From: an uncultured Odoribacter sp. | Lineage (GTDB): Bacteria > Bacteroidota > Bacteroidia > Bacteroidales > Marinifilaceae | Assembly (NCBI GenBank): GCA_910578105.1 | Contig: CAJTPD010000006.1 | Location: 1-64,000 of the forward strand | Direction of reading: 5' to 3' | Length of the DNA stretch: 64,000 bases | Shown: piece by piece, positions 16,534 through 25,703 of the stretch | How positions within the stretch are numbered: the first letter of the stretch is position 1 | How the letters are laid out: each line of letters starts with the position of its first letter | Made by a program: the position numbers and the translations under genes | The notes under the pieces: generated by a model | Database searches by the model: none | Seen by the model: only the letters and a program-made list of their open reading frames with translations | What the model was told of the DNA's origin: nothing

Positions 16534-17220
16534 ATGAGTAAAATCATTTATATGGAACATATCTGGAAAATAATATTGGTAGTTGTATTGTTTTTAGTCG
16601 TACCACGTTGGTTGTGGGGACAGGAGACAAAGACTAAATTAGCTTTGCTAAAATACAAAGGAGGCGGAGATTGGTATGCAAATCCGACTGCTTTGCCGAA
16701 TCTGATAAAATTTTGTAACGAGAACCTGAAAACGAATCTGGCGGCAGAACCGGTAAACGTGGAGCCCGGGAGCAGGGATATTTTCAATTATCCTTTTGTC
16801 CATATGACAGGTCATGGAAATGTAGTATTCACTCCGGTTGAGGCTCAGAATCTGAGGGATTATTTATTGGCAGGCGGTTTTTTGCATGCTGATGATAATT
16901 ACGGTTTGGCTGCTGCTTTCCGCCGGGAAATGAAGAAAGTATTTCCAGAAGATGAGTTTGTCGAGTTGCCTTGGGAACATCCAGTATTTCATCAAAAGTA
17001 TGATTTCTCACAAGGGTTGCCAAAGATTCATGAACATGATGCCAAGCGGCCCCAGGCTCTGGGTATTATCAAGGAAGGCCGTCTGGTGGTGTTATTTACT
17101 TTTGAAACTGACCTGGGGGACGGCTGGGAAGACCCGGAAGTCCACAACGATCCGGAAAATAAGCGTCGGCAGGCTTTGCAAATGGGAGCAAATATTATTT
17201 CCTACGTTTTTCAGAATTAG
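16534..17220 (+). CDS. DUF4159-family exported protein
   Basis: The 228-residue protein has an N-terminal hydrophobic segment (about 9-28, up to WLWGQ) that may be a signal peptide, then one DUF4159 domain with KYKGGGDWYANPTALPNL, VHMTGHGNVVFT and GGFLHADDNYG. The fold is thought to be related to glutamine-amidotransferase-like domains, but no function is established. A second in-frame ATG lies six codons downstream. The last 26 bp overlap the end of the convergent GH20 gene. Confidence 0.85.
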   Translation: MSKIIYMEHIWKIILVVVLFLVVPRWLWGQETKTKLALLKYKGGGDWYANPTALPNLIKFCNENLKTNLAAEPVNVEPGSRDIFNYPFVHMTGHGNVVFTPVEAQNLRDYLLAGGFLHADDNYGLAAAFRREMKKVFPEDEFVELPWEHPVFHQKYDFSQGLPKIHEHDAKRPQALGIIKEGRLVVLFTFETDLGDGWEDPEVHNDPENKRRQALQMGANIISYVFQN

Positions 17221-18832
17221 AAGATTCGTATATTTCGAAAGGTACCCGGAAACTGATTCCCCGTTTCATCAGCTCAGATAGATGAGGAACCAGATTTGTT
17301 TTGAAATTTTCCCAGTTTCTGTTTTCCGGGGAACTCCATCCTGCTTCCGCTAAAGCCAGAGCACGGGGATAAGCCATGTAAGTGATCCGGTTGATATCCT
17401 GCATGGCTTCGGCCCAAAGCAGACCGGCTACACCGATAATGTGTTCCTGCTGTTTGGCCGGAAGTCCGTATCCCGGGTCCCAGTTATAGCTTTGTGATAG
17501 GGTCAGAACAGGCATGCCCCAGTTGTTGAATTCAGGTAAATCGCCTTTGTATTGCGGATAATCCAGATAACAATGTTCACCTGGCGAAGCGATTAATTTG
17601 ATACCTGCTTTTCCGGTCAGTTCGATGGTTTTTGGGGTCAGTCCCATCCGCCAGGTAAACAAAGTACAGTCCTGAGGATAGGGGAATAAGAATTCGCGGG
17701 CAGGTAAACGGATATTATCCAGTTCACACCACAGCATCAGTTCTTTTTTATTCTGTTTGACCATTTGATGTATTCTTCCGAAAAAGTATCCCATGATTTC
17801 CCGGACGTCTTCATATCCTTTTGTTTGCATCAGGTGCTGACAATCCGGACAATGTCCCCAGTTTTTACCGATAACCGCCTCATCTCCTCCCAGGTGGATG
17901 CGTTGGGAAGGGAAGAGGGAGCATACCTCTTGTAAAATGCCGGCATAAAATTCATATACTTTTTCTTGGGCAGCGCATAGCGTTCTGTCAGTTGTTTTGC
18001 CCAATTGGACAGCCCCGTTGTTCATGTGGATGCAGCCTAATTCGGGATAAGCATATAGGAGTGCAGCTGTATGTCCTGGTATATCCAGTTCCGGTATAAT
18101 TTCAATGTGCCGGCTTGTTGCATAATTAATCAGGTCTTTCAGTTCTTCCTGGGTATAAAAACCGTTGTGGGGTCCCTGGGGGCCGGAGTGTTTGTCCCGG
18201 AAAGCACCTGCTTCGGTCAATAACGGATATTTTTTTATTTCAATACGCCATCCCTGGTCGTCTGTCAGATGGAGTTGCAATACATTGAATTTGTAATGGG
18301 CCATGAGGTCGATAAAACGTTTTATTTCTTTTATGGGAATAAAATGTCTTGCCGGGTCGAGCATTAAAGCCCGGTAACTGTAGCGGGGGGTATCTTCGAT
18401 TTTCAGGCAGGGAAGGTTTTTATGCGGGGATTGTCCGTTTTCTTTAAAAAACAGTTGTTCCAGGGTCTGGATTCCATAAAATATTCCGGCAGCTTTTTTT
18501 CCGGAGATACAAATGGCTTGAGGAGTGATGATAAGCCGGTATGCTTCCGGATGGCTCAAGGTTGTATCAATTTGTAAGACAATGTTTTTGTGCTGCTTTT
18601 TATGTGTCAGTGAAATTTCAGACGAATATCCGGTTCTTTGCCGGAGTATTTTTTGTAATTCGTGCGCTTCATTTTGGAGGCTGCAATCGGATATATAAAT
18701 TTTTTCAGTTGAATCAAAGTTGTACTTGCCTTTATCTGTTGAGGTTATCCGGGAAGGAACCGGTATCAGATGCTGAGCAAAAAGGGAAAAATTTAAAAAA
18801 ATGCAAATACAAGTGTAAATAAATGTTTTCAT
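17195..18832 (-). CDS. GH20 beta-N-acetylhexosaminidase, secreted
   Basis: The 545-residue enzyme starts at ATG 18832; an upstream TTG would add only two residues. It has a signal peptide ending near SLFAQ (residue 20). An N-terminal GH20b-type domain and a TIM-barrel follow, with HLTDDQGWRIEIKKYP and the catalytic pair D317-E318 in HLGGDEAV. Unlike the GH20 at 2973-5231 it has no lipobox and no C-terminal accessory domain, so it should be periplasmic. It should hydrolyse terminal N-acetylhexosamine. It is divergent from clpB and overlaps the DUF4159 gene tail-to-tail. Confidence 0.92.
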   Translation of the reverse strand: MKTFIYTCICIFLNFSLFAQHLIPVPSRITSTDKGKYNFDSTEKIYISDCSLQNEAHELQKILRQRTGYSSEISLTHKKQHKNIVLQIDTTLSHPEAYRLIITPQAICISGKKAAGIFYGIQTLEQLFFKENGQSPHKNLPCLKIEDTPRYSYRALMLDPARHFIPIKEIKRFIDLMAHYKFNVLQLHLTDDQGWRIEIKKYPLLTEAGAFRDKHSGPQGPHNGFYTQEELKDLINYATSRHIEIIPELDIPGHTAALLYAYPELGCIHMNNGAVQLGKTTDRTLCAAQEKVYEFYAGILQEVCSLFPSQRIHLGGDEAVIGKNWGHCPDCQHLMQTKGYEDVREIMGYFFGRIHQMVKQNKKELMLWCELDNIRLPAREFLFPYPQDCTLFTWRMGLTPKTIELTGKAGIKLIASPGEHCYLDYPQYKGDLPEFNNWGMPVLTLSQSYNWDPGYGLPAKQQEHIIGVAGLLWAEAMQDINRITYMAYPRALALAEAGWSSPENRNWENFKTNLVPHLSELMKRGISFRVPFEIYESSNSEKRRK

Positions 18833-19098
18833 GAACAATATTGTGCTAATGAGGAAATAAAGGTATAAAATTTCAGAAAAAGCAAAGGAATAATGTGTAA
18901 ATTATTAGATTATTTCCGGGCTTTTATATTGAATAGGTATCACCTAATCCAATACAAAAGCCTGTCGTTTTGTCTGTAATTTAGTATTTGTTATGTCAAT
19001 TTGGCAAATAATCTGCAAAAAGTTCTTTGCAACTTTTAGTTTGCGGAATCGGTATAAGTTTTGTATCTGTCAATCATCAGAAAGGAGAAGGTAAGATT

Positions 19099-21690
19099 AT
19101 GAATACCAATAATTATACAATTAAATCGCAGGAGGCATTGCAAAATGCGGTGCAACTTGCACAAAGCAAGGGGCAACAAGCTATTGAGACGGGACATTTG
19201 CTAAAAGCTCTGCTGAATGTCGGGGAAAATGTGACTCACTTTATTTTTAACAAATTGGGAGTCAACAGAAATAATCTGACATCGGCACTGGACCGTGTGA
19301 TAGATAGTTATCCGAAAGTTTCCGGAGGTGAAACTTATCTTTCGTCAGATGCCAATAAGGCTTTGGAAAAAGCTGTTCGTTTAGCGCAGGAAATGGGTGA
19401 TCAGTATGTTTCTTTGGAGCATATCTTGTTGGGATTGTTGGATAATCGGGATCAGGTGGCCCGATTGCTGAAAGATAGCGGTTTGACGGAGAAGGAGACA
19501 AAGGAAGCTATTACAGAATTGCGGAAAGGTTCGAAAGTAAACTCCCAGTCTGCAGAAGATAGTTATGATGCTTTGGGCCGGTATGCTGTTAATTTGAATG
19601 AGCGTGCCCGTAACGGAAAACTGGACCCGGTGATTGGCCGGGATGATGAGATCCGCCGGGTGTTGCAAATTTTATCGCGGCGTACTAAGAATAATCCGAT
19701 TTTGATTGGTGAGCCGGGAGTTGGTAAGACGGCTATTGCCGAAGGTTTGGCCCAGCGTATTGTAAATGGTGATGTTCCTTCAAATCTGGCGTCCAAACAG
19801 ATTTATTCGCTGGATATGGGAGCTTTGGTGGCTGGTGCAAAGTATAAAGGAGAATTTGAGGAACGATTGAAAGCAGTGGTTAATGAAGTATTGGCTTCCG
19901 AAGGAGAAATCATTTTATTCATTGATGAGATTCATACGTTGGTTGGTGCCGGAAAATCCGAGGGAGCCATGGATGCTGCCAATATTCTGAAACCGGCATT
20001 GGCCCGGGGGGATTTGAGGGCTATTGGTGCTACTACCCTCAATGAATATCAAAAGTATTTTGAACAGGATAAGGCTTTGGAGCGTCGTTTTCAGAAAGTA
20101 ATGATTGATGAACCGGACGTGATGAGTGCCATTAGTATCATGCGCGGTTTGAAAGAAAGGTACGAAAACCATCATAAAGTGCGGATTACTGATGATGCTA
20201 TTATTGCTTCCGTAGAATTATCTCATCGTTATATATCGGATCGTTTTTTGCCGGATAAGGCTATAGACCTGGTAGATGAAGCGGCAGCAAAGTTACGGTT
20301 GGAAATGAATTCCGTCCCGGAGGAAATTGATGAGCTTGACCGGAAAATCCAGCAACTGGAAATTGAGAAGGAGGCGTTGAAACGTGAAGGGACAAGCAAA
20401 AAACTGGACGAAATTAAAAAGGAACTGGCCAATCTGAATGAAGAGCGTACAAAATTAAGGGCTCAGTGGGAATCCGAACGTTCTTTAATCGATGAGATTC
20501 AGAAAAATAAGGATGCCATTGAGCAATATAGATTTGAAGCCAGCCGCGCTGAACGCGAGGGGGATTATGGCAAGGTAGCTGAATTGCGGTATGGAAAAAT
20601 CAAAGAGGCGGAAGAGCGGATAGAAGAGGTGAAGAAAAAGCTGGCTGACATGAAGCACGGTGAATCTTTGATACGGGAAGAAGTGACGGTGGACGATATA
20701 GCTGCAGTAGTTTCTAAATGGACGGGCATACCGGTGAACCGGATGATGCAGAGTGAACGTACTAAATTGTTGCACCTGGAAGAAGAGTTGCACAAACGGG
20801 TAGTTGGGCAAGAAGTGGCCATTGCTGCTTTGGCTGACGCTGTCCGGCGAAACCGGGCCGGGTTGCAGGATGTCCGCCGGCCGATAGGTTCGTTTATTTT
20901 TCTGGGAACAACCGGTGTTGGTAAAACTGAATTGGCGAAAGCGTTGGCAGAATTTTTGTTTGACGATGAGTCGCAGATGACCCGTATTGATATGTCGGAA
21001 TATCAGGAGAAGCATTCTGTATCCCGTTTGATCGGAGCTCCTCCGGGGTATGTCGGATATGATGAGGGGGGACAGCTTACAGAAGCTGTAAGGCGTAAAC
21101 CTTATTCGGTGGTATTGCTGGATGAGATAGAGAAAGCACATCCGGATGTTTTTAATATTCTCTTACAGGTGCTGGACGACGGACGTTTGACAGATAATAA
21201 GGGACGGACGGTGGATTTTAAAAATACGATTATCATTATGACGTCTAATATCGGAGCCCATATTATTCAGGAGAAACTGAAAGGTTTGAGTGATAATAAC
21301 CGGGAACAGATATTGGAAACTACCAATAATGAAGTTTATGATTTGTTGAAACAAACTATCCGGCCTGAGTTTCTGAATCGTATTGATGAGGTGATTATGT
21401 TTACACCTTTGCAGAAGAGTGAGATTGTGGATATTGTTCGTTTACAGGTGAAATCCTTACAGAAGATGTTGTCTGGTAATAGTCTGTCTGTTGAAATTAC
21501 GGATAAAGCAGTGGAATGGATAGCAGAAGAAGGTTATGATCCTCAATTCGGGGCTCGTCCGGTGAAGAGAGTTATACAGCGTAATTTGCTCAACGACCTT
21601 TCAAAACAGATATTGGCAGAGAAAGTGACAAAAGATAATCAGATTGTAGTGGATGTCAAAGACGGACATATCGTATTTGAAAATAAATGA
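19099..21690 (+). CDS. clpB: ATP-dependent disaggregase ClpB
   Basis: The 863-residue Hsp100 chaperone, together with DnaK, pulls polypeptides out of aggregates. It has two N-terminal Clp repeats (about 5-145), a first AAA+ module with Walker A GEPGVGKT at 204-211, a coiled-coil middle domain (about 410-525, rich in Glu/Lys/Arg) and a second AAA+ module with GTTGVGKT. Both pore loops (GAKYKGEFEERL and GAPPGYVGYDEGG) are present. The ATG at 19099 is preferred over a TTG at 19027 because it follows AAAGGAGAAGG and starts the conserved N-domain. The 266-bp spacer from the divergent GH20 gene holds a weak promoter-like TTTG/TTCTTTG pair near 18993-19028. Confidence 0.97.
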   Translation: MNTNNYTIKSQEALQNAVQLAQSKGQQAIETGHLLKALLNVGENVTHFIFNKLGVNRNNLTSALDRVIDSYPKVSGGETYLSSDANKALEKAVRLAQEMGDQYVSLEHILLGLLDNRDQVARLLKDSGLTEKETKEAITELRKGSKVNSQSAEDSYDALGRYAVNLNERARNGKLDPVIGRDDEIRRVLQILSRRTKNNPILIGEPGVGKTAIAEGLAQRIVNGDVPSNLASKQIYSLDMGALVAGAKYKGEFEERLKAVVNEVLASEGEIILFIDEIHTLVGAGKSEGAMDAANILKPALARGDLRAIGATTLNEYQKYFEQDKALERRFQKVMIDEPDVMSAISIMRGLKERYENHHKVRITDDAIIASVELSHRYISDRFLPDKAIDLVDEAAAKLRLEMNSVPEEIDELDRKIQQLEIEKEALKREGTSKKLDEIKKELANLNEERTKLRAQWESERSLIDEIQKNKDAIEQYRFEASRAEREGDYGKVAELRYGKIKEAEERIEEVKKKLADMKHGESLIREEVTVDDIAAVVSKWTGIPVNRMMQSERTKLLHLEEELHKRVVGQEVAIAALADAVRRNRAGLQDVRRPIGSFIFLGTTGVGKTELAKALAEFLFDDESQMTRIDMSEYQEKHSVSRLIGAPPGYVGYDEGGQLTEAVRRKPYSVVLLDEIEKAHPDVFNILLQVLDDGRLTDNKGRTVDFKNTIIIMTSNIGAHIIQEKLKGLSDNNREQILETTNNEVYDLLKQTIRPEFLNRIDEVIMFTPLQKSEIVDIVRLQVKSLQKMLSGNSLSVEITDKAVEWIAEEGYDPQFGARPVKRVIQRNLLNDLSKQILAEKVTKDNQIVVDVKDGHIVFENK

Positions 21691-21778
21691 CAGATGGATT
21701 TTACCTGTTAGATAAAAGAATTTTTTAACCCCGGTTGGTAATTTTCCCAATCTGATGGGAAAAGGTTTTCGGACCATT

Positions 21779-21845
21779 GGTAGGGTAAACTGAAGTTATG
21801 ATAAACCAATCAATCAGGAACTTTAGTTTGCCCTATCAGTATTTT
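21779..21845 (+). terminator. long imperfect hairpin downstream of clpB
   Basis: The arms 21779-21797 and 21819-21837 are 19 bases each and pair throughout if G-U pairs are allowed. They enclose a 21-nt loop and are followed by ATTTTTAG. This fits a transcription terminator for clpB. Confidence 0.5.
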
Positions 21846-21959
21846 TAGCTTTACTTCGGAGGATTTCGATTTAGTATTTTTATCTTTTCTCTTTTTAACC
21901 GGATGAAAACTTTCGGACAAGTGTAGTCGTAATAGGAGTTAATGTAAGTAACATCCATT

Positions 21960-23420
21960 ATGAATATATCTGACATAGGTTTGATAGGTTTGGCCGTGAT
22001 GGGGGAAAACCTGGCCTTGAATTTTGAAAGTAAGGGCTTTACCGTATCTGTATATAACCGGTTGCATTCCGGAAGGGAAAATAGGGTTGACCGTTTTATC
22101 CGGGGACGCGGGGCTGGAAAAAATTTTATTCCGGCCTATTCTGTGGAAGAACTGGTTTCTTCTTTGAAGCGACCCCGGAAAGTGATGCTGATGGTCCGCG
22201 CCGGACAACCGGTAGATGATATGATTGGGGAGGTATTGCCTTGTTTACAGTCCGGAGATGTCATTATTGACGGAGGAAATTCTGATTTCAGGGATACGGA
22301 GCGTCGGATGAAGTTTGTGGAAAAAAAAGGAGTATTGTATGTAGGGACCGGAATTTCAGGTGGCGAAATAGGTGCATTGACCGGACCTTCTGTTATGCCT
22401 GGTGGTTCTTCTGCTGCCTGGCCGTTGGTGAAAGAACTTTTGCAAAGTGTTGCAGCCCGTCTGGACGACGGAACACCTTGCTGTCAGTGGATAGGACCGG
22501 GCGGTGCGGGACATTATGTGAAAATGGTGCATAATGGCATTGAATATGGAGACATGCAGTTAATAGCTGAAAGTTATTATATACTGAAAGAATCCTGGCA
22601 GTTGAATAACGATGAAATTGCGGATGTTTTTGAGGCATGGGACCGGGGTGAATTGAATAGTTATCTGATTGGTATTACGGCGGAGATATGTCGGAAAAAA
22701 GATACGGATGGAAAATATTTATTGGATAAAATTGTGGATGTTGCAGGACAGAAAGGTACCGGAAAACAAACTGCAACAGCGGCTCTGGAGGAAGGTGATC
22801 CTTTGACATTGATCACGGAGGCTGTACATGCCCGTTTTCTTTCATCCATTCCTGAGGAGCGTAAAAGGGCGGCAGAGTATTATTGTCCGGAGGCTGCTGT
22901 TTTGGACCGGGTCCGTATAGGTTCGGCGGACCTGCTTTGTCATGCTCTTTATGCTTCCAAACTGATTTCTTATGCGCAGGGTTTTTCATTGTTGAGAAGG
23001 GCCTCCGAACATTATGGGTGGAGTTTGGATTATGGCATGCTGGCAAAGATATGGAGAAAAGGTTGTATTATCCGTTCTGTGTTTCTGGAGCAGATAACCA
23101 GGGCTTACGATGCTTTGTCCGGGTTAGAGAATCTGTTGTTTGATGATTTTTTCAGGAGCCGGATTCTGGAAGCTTTGCCGGCATGGAGACATGTTGTAGC
23201 CGAATGTTTGACGAACGGAATACCGATACCTTGTATGGCTTCTGCTTTGACTTATTTTGACGGTCTGCGGATATTGTATTCTTCAGCTAATCTGATTCAG
23301 GCACAACGGGATTATTTCGGTGCTCATACTTATGAACGGATAGATGCTCCCAGAGGGCAATTTTTTCATACGGACTGGAACGACACCGGCGGTATTGCTT
23401 CAGGAGTTTATAATGCCTGA
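21960..23420 (+). CDS. gnd: 6-phosphogluconate dehydrogenase (decarboxylating)
   Basis: The 486-residue enzyme of the oxidative pentose phosphate pathway turns 6-phosphogluconate into ribulose-5-phosphate, CO2 and NAD(P)H. The N-terminal Rossmann motif is GLIGLAVMGENLALN; substrate-binding motifs are GISGGEIGALTGPSVMPGG and YVKMVHNGIEYGDMQ, with the catalytic Lys in the latter. The C-terminal tail contains RGQFFHTDW. It is followed 41 bp later by zwf on the same strand, so the two likely form an operon. Confidence 0.96.
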   Translation: MNISDIGLIGLAVMGENLALNFESKGFTVSVYNRLHSGRENRVDRFIRGRGAGKNFIPAYSVEELVSSLKRPRKVMLMVRAGQPVDDMIGEVLPCLQSGDVIIDGGNSDFRDTERRMKFVEKKGVLYVGTGISGGEIGALTGPSVMPGGSSAAWPLVKELLQSVAARLDDGTPCCQWIGPGGAGHYVKMVHNGIEYGDMQLIAESYYILKESWQLNNDEIADVFEAWDRGELNSYLIGITAEICRKKDTDGKYLLDKIVDVAGQKGTGKQTATAALEEGDPLTLITEAVHARFLSSIPEERKRAAEYYCPEAAVLDRVRIGSADLLCHALYASKLISYAQGFSLLRRASEHYGWSLDYGMLAKIWRKGCIIRSVFLEQITRAYDALSGLENLLFDDFFRSRILEALPAWRHVVAECLTNGIPIPCMASALTYFDGLRILYSSANLIQAQRDYFGAHTYERIDAPRGQFFHTDWNDTGGIASGVYNA

Positions 23421-23461
23421 TTGAGATATCGGGAAGATTATATCATAAATATTTGAAAATC

Positions 23462-24940
23462 ATGAAACCAGATGATCAGATTTTAATCATATTCGGTGCT
23501 TCGGGAGATTTGACGAAACGGAAATTGCTGCCTTCTTTGTTTGAATTGTTTGACCGGGATATGCTGCCTGCTCATTTTGTTATACTTGGGGTGGCGCGAA
23601 CGAAATTTACTGACGAAGAGTTCCGGAAAGAGCAAAAAAAGAACCTCAGACAATTTTTGAAGGGAACTCCGCCTTCGGATGAACGTTTGGAGCTTTTTTT
23701 AAAGAGTGTACAATATATTACATTGGATACAGAGGACACAAAGGAGTATTGTTTGTTGGTAAAAAAGATAGCGGATATCCGGAAAACGGAGAATATTCCT
23801 GACAGGCTGTTGTTTTATCTGGCAGTCCCTCCTCAGAAATATGAATTGATTGCCGGTGCTCTGAAAAAGACGAAACTGAATGATACGGGGGAAAAAGGTG
23901 GCTGGAGAAGGATTATTGTGGAGAAACCTTTCGGAAGCAGTTTAGAAACTGCACAACGGTTGAATCAATATTTATGTTCTATTTTTGAGGAAGATGATAT
24001 CTATCGCATAGACCATTTTCTGGGGAAAGAAACAGTACAGAATATCCTGGTGCTCCGTTTTGCCAATCAGATTTTTGAATCTTTGTGGAACCGGAATTAC
24101 ATTGATTCAGTGGAAATATATGCACAGGAAACCTTGGGAGTTGAAAACCGGGGGAAATATTATGAAGGAGCTGGTGCTCTCCGGGATATGATTCAGAATC
24201 ATTTGATGCAATTGATGGGATTTGTTGCTATGGAAGCACCTTCGGCTTTTGATGCCGAGTTAATGCGTGATGAGGTGGCTAAAGTGTTCCGCTCCTTGCA
24301 TCCTTTGTCTGTTGATGATGTGATTCGCGGGCAATATATTGCAGGAGAAGCGGATGGAAAGAAATGGCTTGCATACCGTGAAGAAAAAGGAGTGGAAGCG
24401 GATTCGGTCACCGAAACTTATGTTGCCATGCGTTTCTATATTGACAATTGGCGTTGGGGAGGTGTGCCTTTTTATTTCTATACCGGTAAACGGATGGTAA
24501 AAACAAAATCGGAGATTATTATTAATTTTAAGAATGTTCCCCATCATTTATTTACAGGTATGTGTGCTTATTCTTCCTGCAACCGGCTGGTATTAAAAGT
24601 AGATTCTCCGGAAAGTATTTCTTTGAAATTCGGATTGAAAGTTCCGGGGTCATTTTTTGAGGTAAAACAAGTCAGCATGGATTTTGCTTACGATTCGTTA
24701 TGTAACACTTACATAGCGAATGCTTACGAACGTTTGTTACTGGATGCCATGCAGGGTGATTCGACCCTGTATACCCGTACAGATGCTCTGGAATTGAGTT
24801 GGCGTTTTATAGACCCGATTTTGCAGGAGTGGGCAAAAAATCCGGAAGAAGGTTTGATATTCTATCCTGCAGGGAGCAAGGGACCTGAAGAACGAAAACG
24901 GTTATTGCAACATTTTATGCCGGACGGAGATATTTTGTAG
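23462..24940 (+). CDS. zwf: glucose-6-phosphate 1-dehydrogenase
   Basis: The 492-residue enzyme starts at ATG 23462, since an in-frame TTG three codons upstream is less likely. The dinucleotide motif FGASGDLTKRKLLPSLF is N-terminal, and the active-site signature RIDHFLGKETVQN lies near residue 185. It makes 6-phosphogluconolactone and NADPH. The usual companion pgl (6-phosphogluconolactonase) does not follow; a small DUF2721 gene lies in that place. Confidence 0.96.
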   Translation: MKPDDQILIIFGASGDLTKRKLLPSLFELFDRDMLPAHFVILGVARTKFTDEEFRKEQKKNLRQFLKGTPPSDERLELFLKSVQYITLDTEDTKEYCLLVKKIADIRKTENIPDRLLFYLAVPPQKYELIAGALKKTKLNDTGEKGGWRRIIVEKPFGSSLETAQRLNQYLCSIFEEDDIYRIDHFLGKETVQNILVLRFANQIFESLWNRNYIDSVEIYAQETLGVENRGKYYEGAGALRDMIQNHLMQLMGFVAMEAPSAFDAELMRDEVAKVFRSLHPLSVDDVIRGQYIAGEADGKKWLAYREEKGVEADSVTETYVAMRFYIDNWRWGGVPFYFYTGKRMVKTKSEIIINFKNVPHHLFTGMCAYSSCNRLVLKVDSPESISLKFGLKVPGSFFEVKQVSMDFAYDSLCNTYIANAYERLLLDAMQGDSTLYTRTDALELSWRFIDPILQEWAKNPEEGLIFYPAGSKGPEERKRLLQHFMPDGDIL

Positions 24941-24982
24941 AGCAGGCAAGAACTGAGTATTCATGATTTAAAGTTTTTGTTT

Positions 24983-25384
24983 ATGAAAGAATTGACATTA
25001 ACCACACCTTCAATTTTGTTTTCAGCGATTTCGTTGATTATGTTGGCTTATACCAATCGTTTTCTGGCGTATGCCGCAGTAATCCGGAGTCTGAGAACAG
25101 AACACGAACAGCATCCTACTCCTATGGCTCAAAAGCAGATTGATAATTTGCGGAAAAGACTTTATCTGACCCGTTCCATGCAGATTTTCGGAGTGACCAG
25201 CCTGTTATTTTGTGTGGTCTGTACTTTGTTTATTTATATCGGTTGGCAGACAACTGCTGTTTATATTTTCGGGATTGCTTTATTATTACTTGTTATTTCA
25301 CTGGGTATTTCCATTCGTGAAATTCTGATTTCAGTAAATGCTTTGGAGCACTATTTGGATCATGTTAAGATAAAAAAGGGGTGA
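24983..25384 (+). CDS. DUF2721-family small membrane protein
   Basis: The 133-residue protein has an N-terminal membrane segment (about 8-27), a cytoplasmic basic stretch (LRKRLYLTRS) and two further hydrophobic segments near 65-110. The layout and the NRFLAYAAVIRSL region match DUF2721. Function is unknown. It is the third gene after gnd and zwf and is followed by a strong terminator, so it may share their transcript. The start at 24983 is an ATG; a TTG two codons earlier is not favoured. Confidence 0.75.
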   Translation: MKELTLTTPSILFSAISLIMLAYTNRFLAYAAVIRSLRTEHEQHPTPMAQKQIDNLRKRLYLTRSMQIFGVTSLLFCVVCTLFIYIGWQTTAVYIFGIALLLLVISLGISIREILISVNALEHYLDHVKIKKG

Positions 25385-25433
25385 TTTGTTCCAATGAAAT
25401 CTTTGTAGTTCAATCAGGAAATCTGCAGGAAAA

Positions 25434-25466
25434 ATAAAAAAGCCACCATTCCGGTGGCTTTTTTTA
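25434..25466. terminator. strong bidirectional hairpin terminator
   Basis: AGCCACC (25441-25447) and GGTGGCT (25453-25459) form a stem with a 5-nt loop. It is flanked by an A run on the left and a T run on the right, so it can end both the gnd-zwf-DUF2721 transcript and the opposing tRNA-Asn transcript. Confidence 0.85.
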
Positions 25467-25472
25467 TTGAAG

Positions 25473-25546
25473 CTCCTCAGGTAGGACTTGAACCTACGAC
25501 CTACGGATTAACAGTCCGCCGCTCTAACCAACTGAGCTACTAAGGA
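25473..25546 (-). tRNA. tRNA-Asn (anticodon GTT)
   Basis: The minus strand folds as a cloverleaf. The acceptor stem TCCTTAG pairs with CTGAGGA (one T-G). The D arm is AGCTCAGTTGGTTAGAGC. The anticodon stem GCGGA/TCCGT encloses CTGTTAA, giving anticodon GTT. The T arm is GTAGGTTCAAGTCCTAC. CCA is not encoded. Confidence 0.96.
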
Positions 25547-25565
25547 ATTTTTCTCAAAAACGTTG

Positions 25566-25596
25566 CAAAGATATGGATTTTTTTGAATGCGACAAA
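25566..25596 (-). promoter_or_regulatory. Bacteroidetes-type promoter for tRNA-Asn
   Basis: The minus-strand -33 TTTG (complement of 25593-25596) and -7 TATCTTTG (complement of 25566-25573) are 19 bp apart. The tRNA 5' end lies about 20 bp downstream. Confidence 0.75.
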
Positions 25597-25659
25597 ATTT
25601 GAGCAAAAAAAATGAGTTCTGTTTTATTTTTTTGTTTTCATAAAATGCTTCCTATTTTT

Positions 25660-25690
25660 TTTGAACAAAAGTAAAAATGAGTTAAGTTTG
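25660..25690 (+). promoter_or_regulatory. consensus promoter of the giant-protein/PorP operon
   Basis: TTTG at 25660-25663 and TAAGTTTG at 25683-25690 are separated by exactly 19 bp, a perfect -33/-7 match. The transcription start would be about 25696, only 8-20 nt before the candidate start codons at 25704 and 25716, so the leader is very short. Confidence 0.8.
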
Positions 25691-25703
25691 TCAACTATGT
25701 GTA

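Noticed and set aside
20485..21141. 218-residue antisense frame in clpB
   Set aside because: It is a shadow of clpB; its composition is rich in His, Phe and Arg and matches no family.
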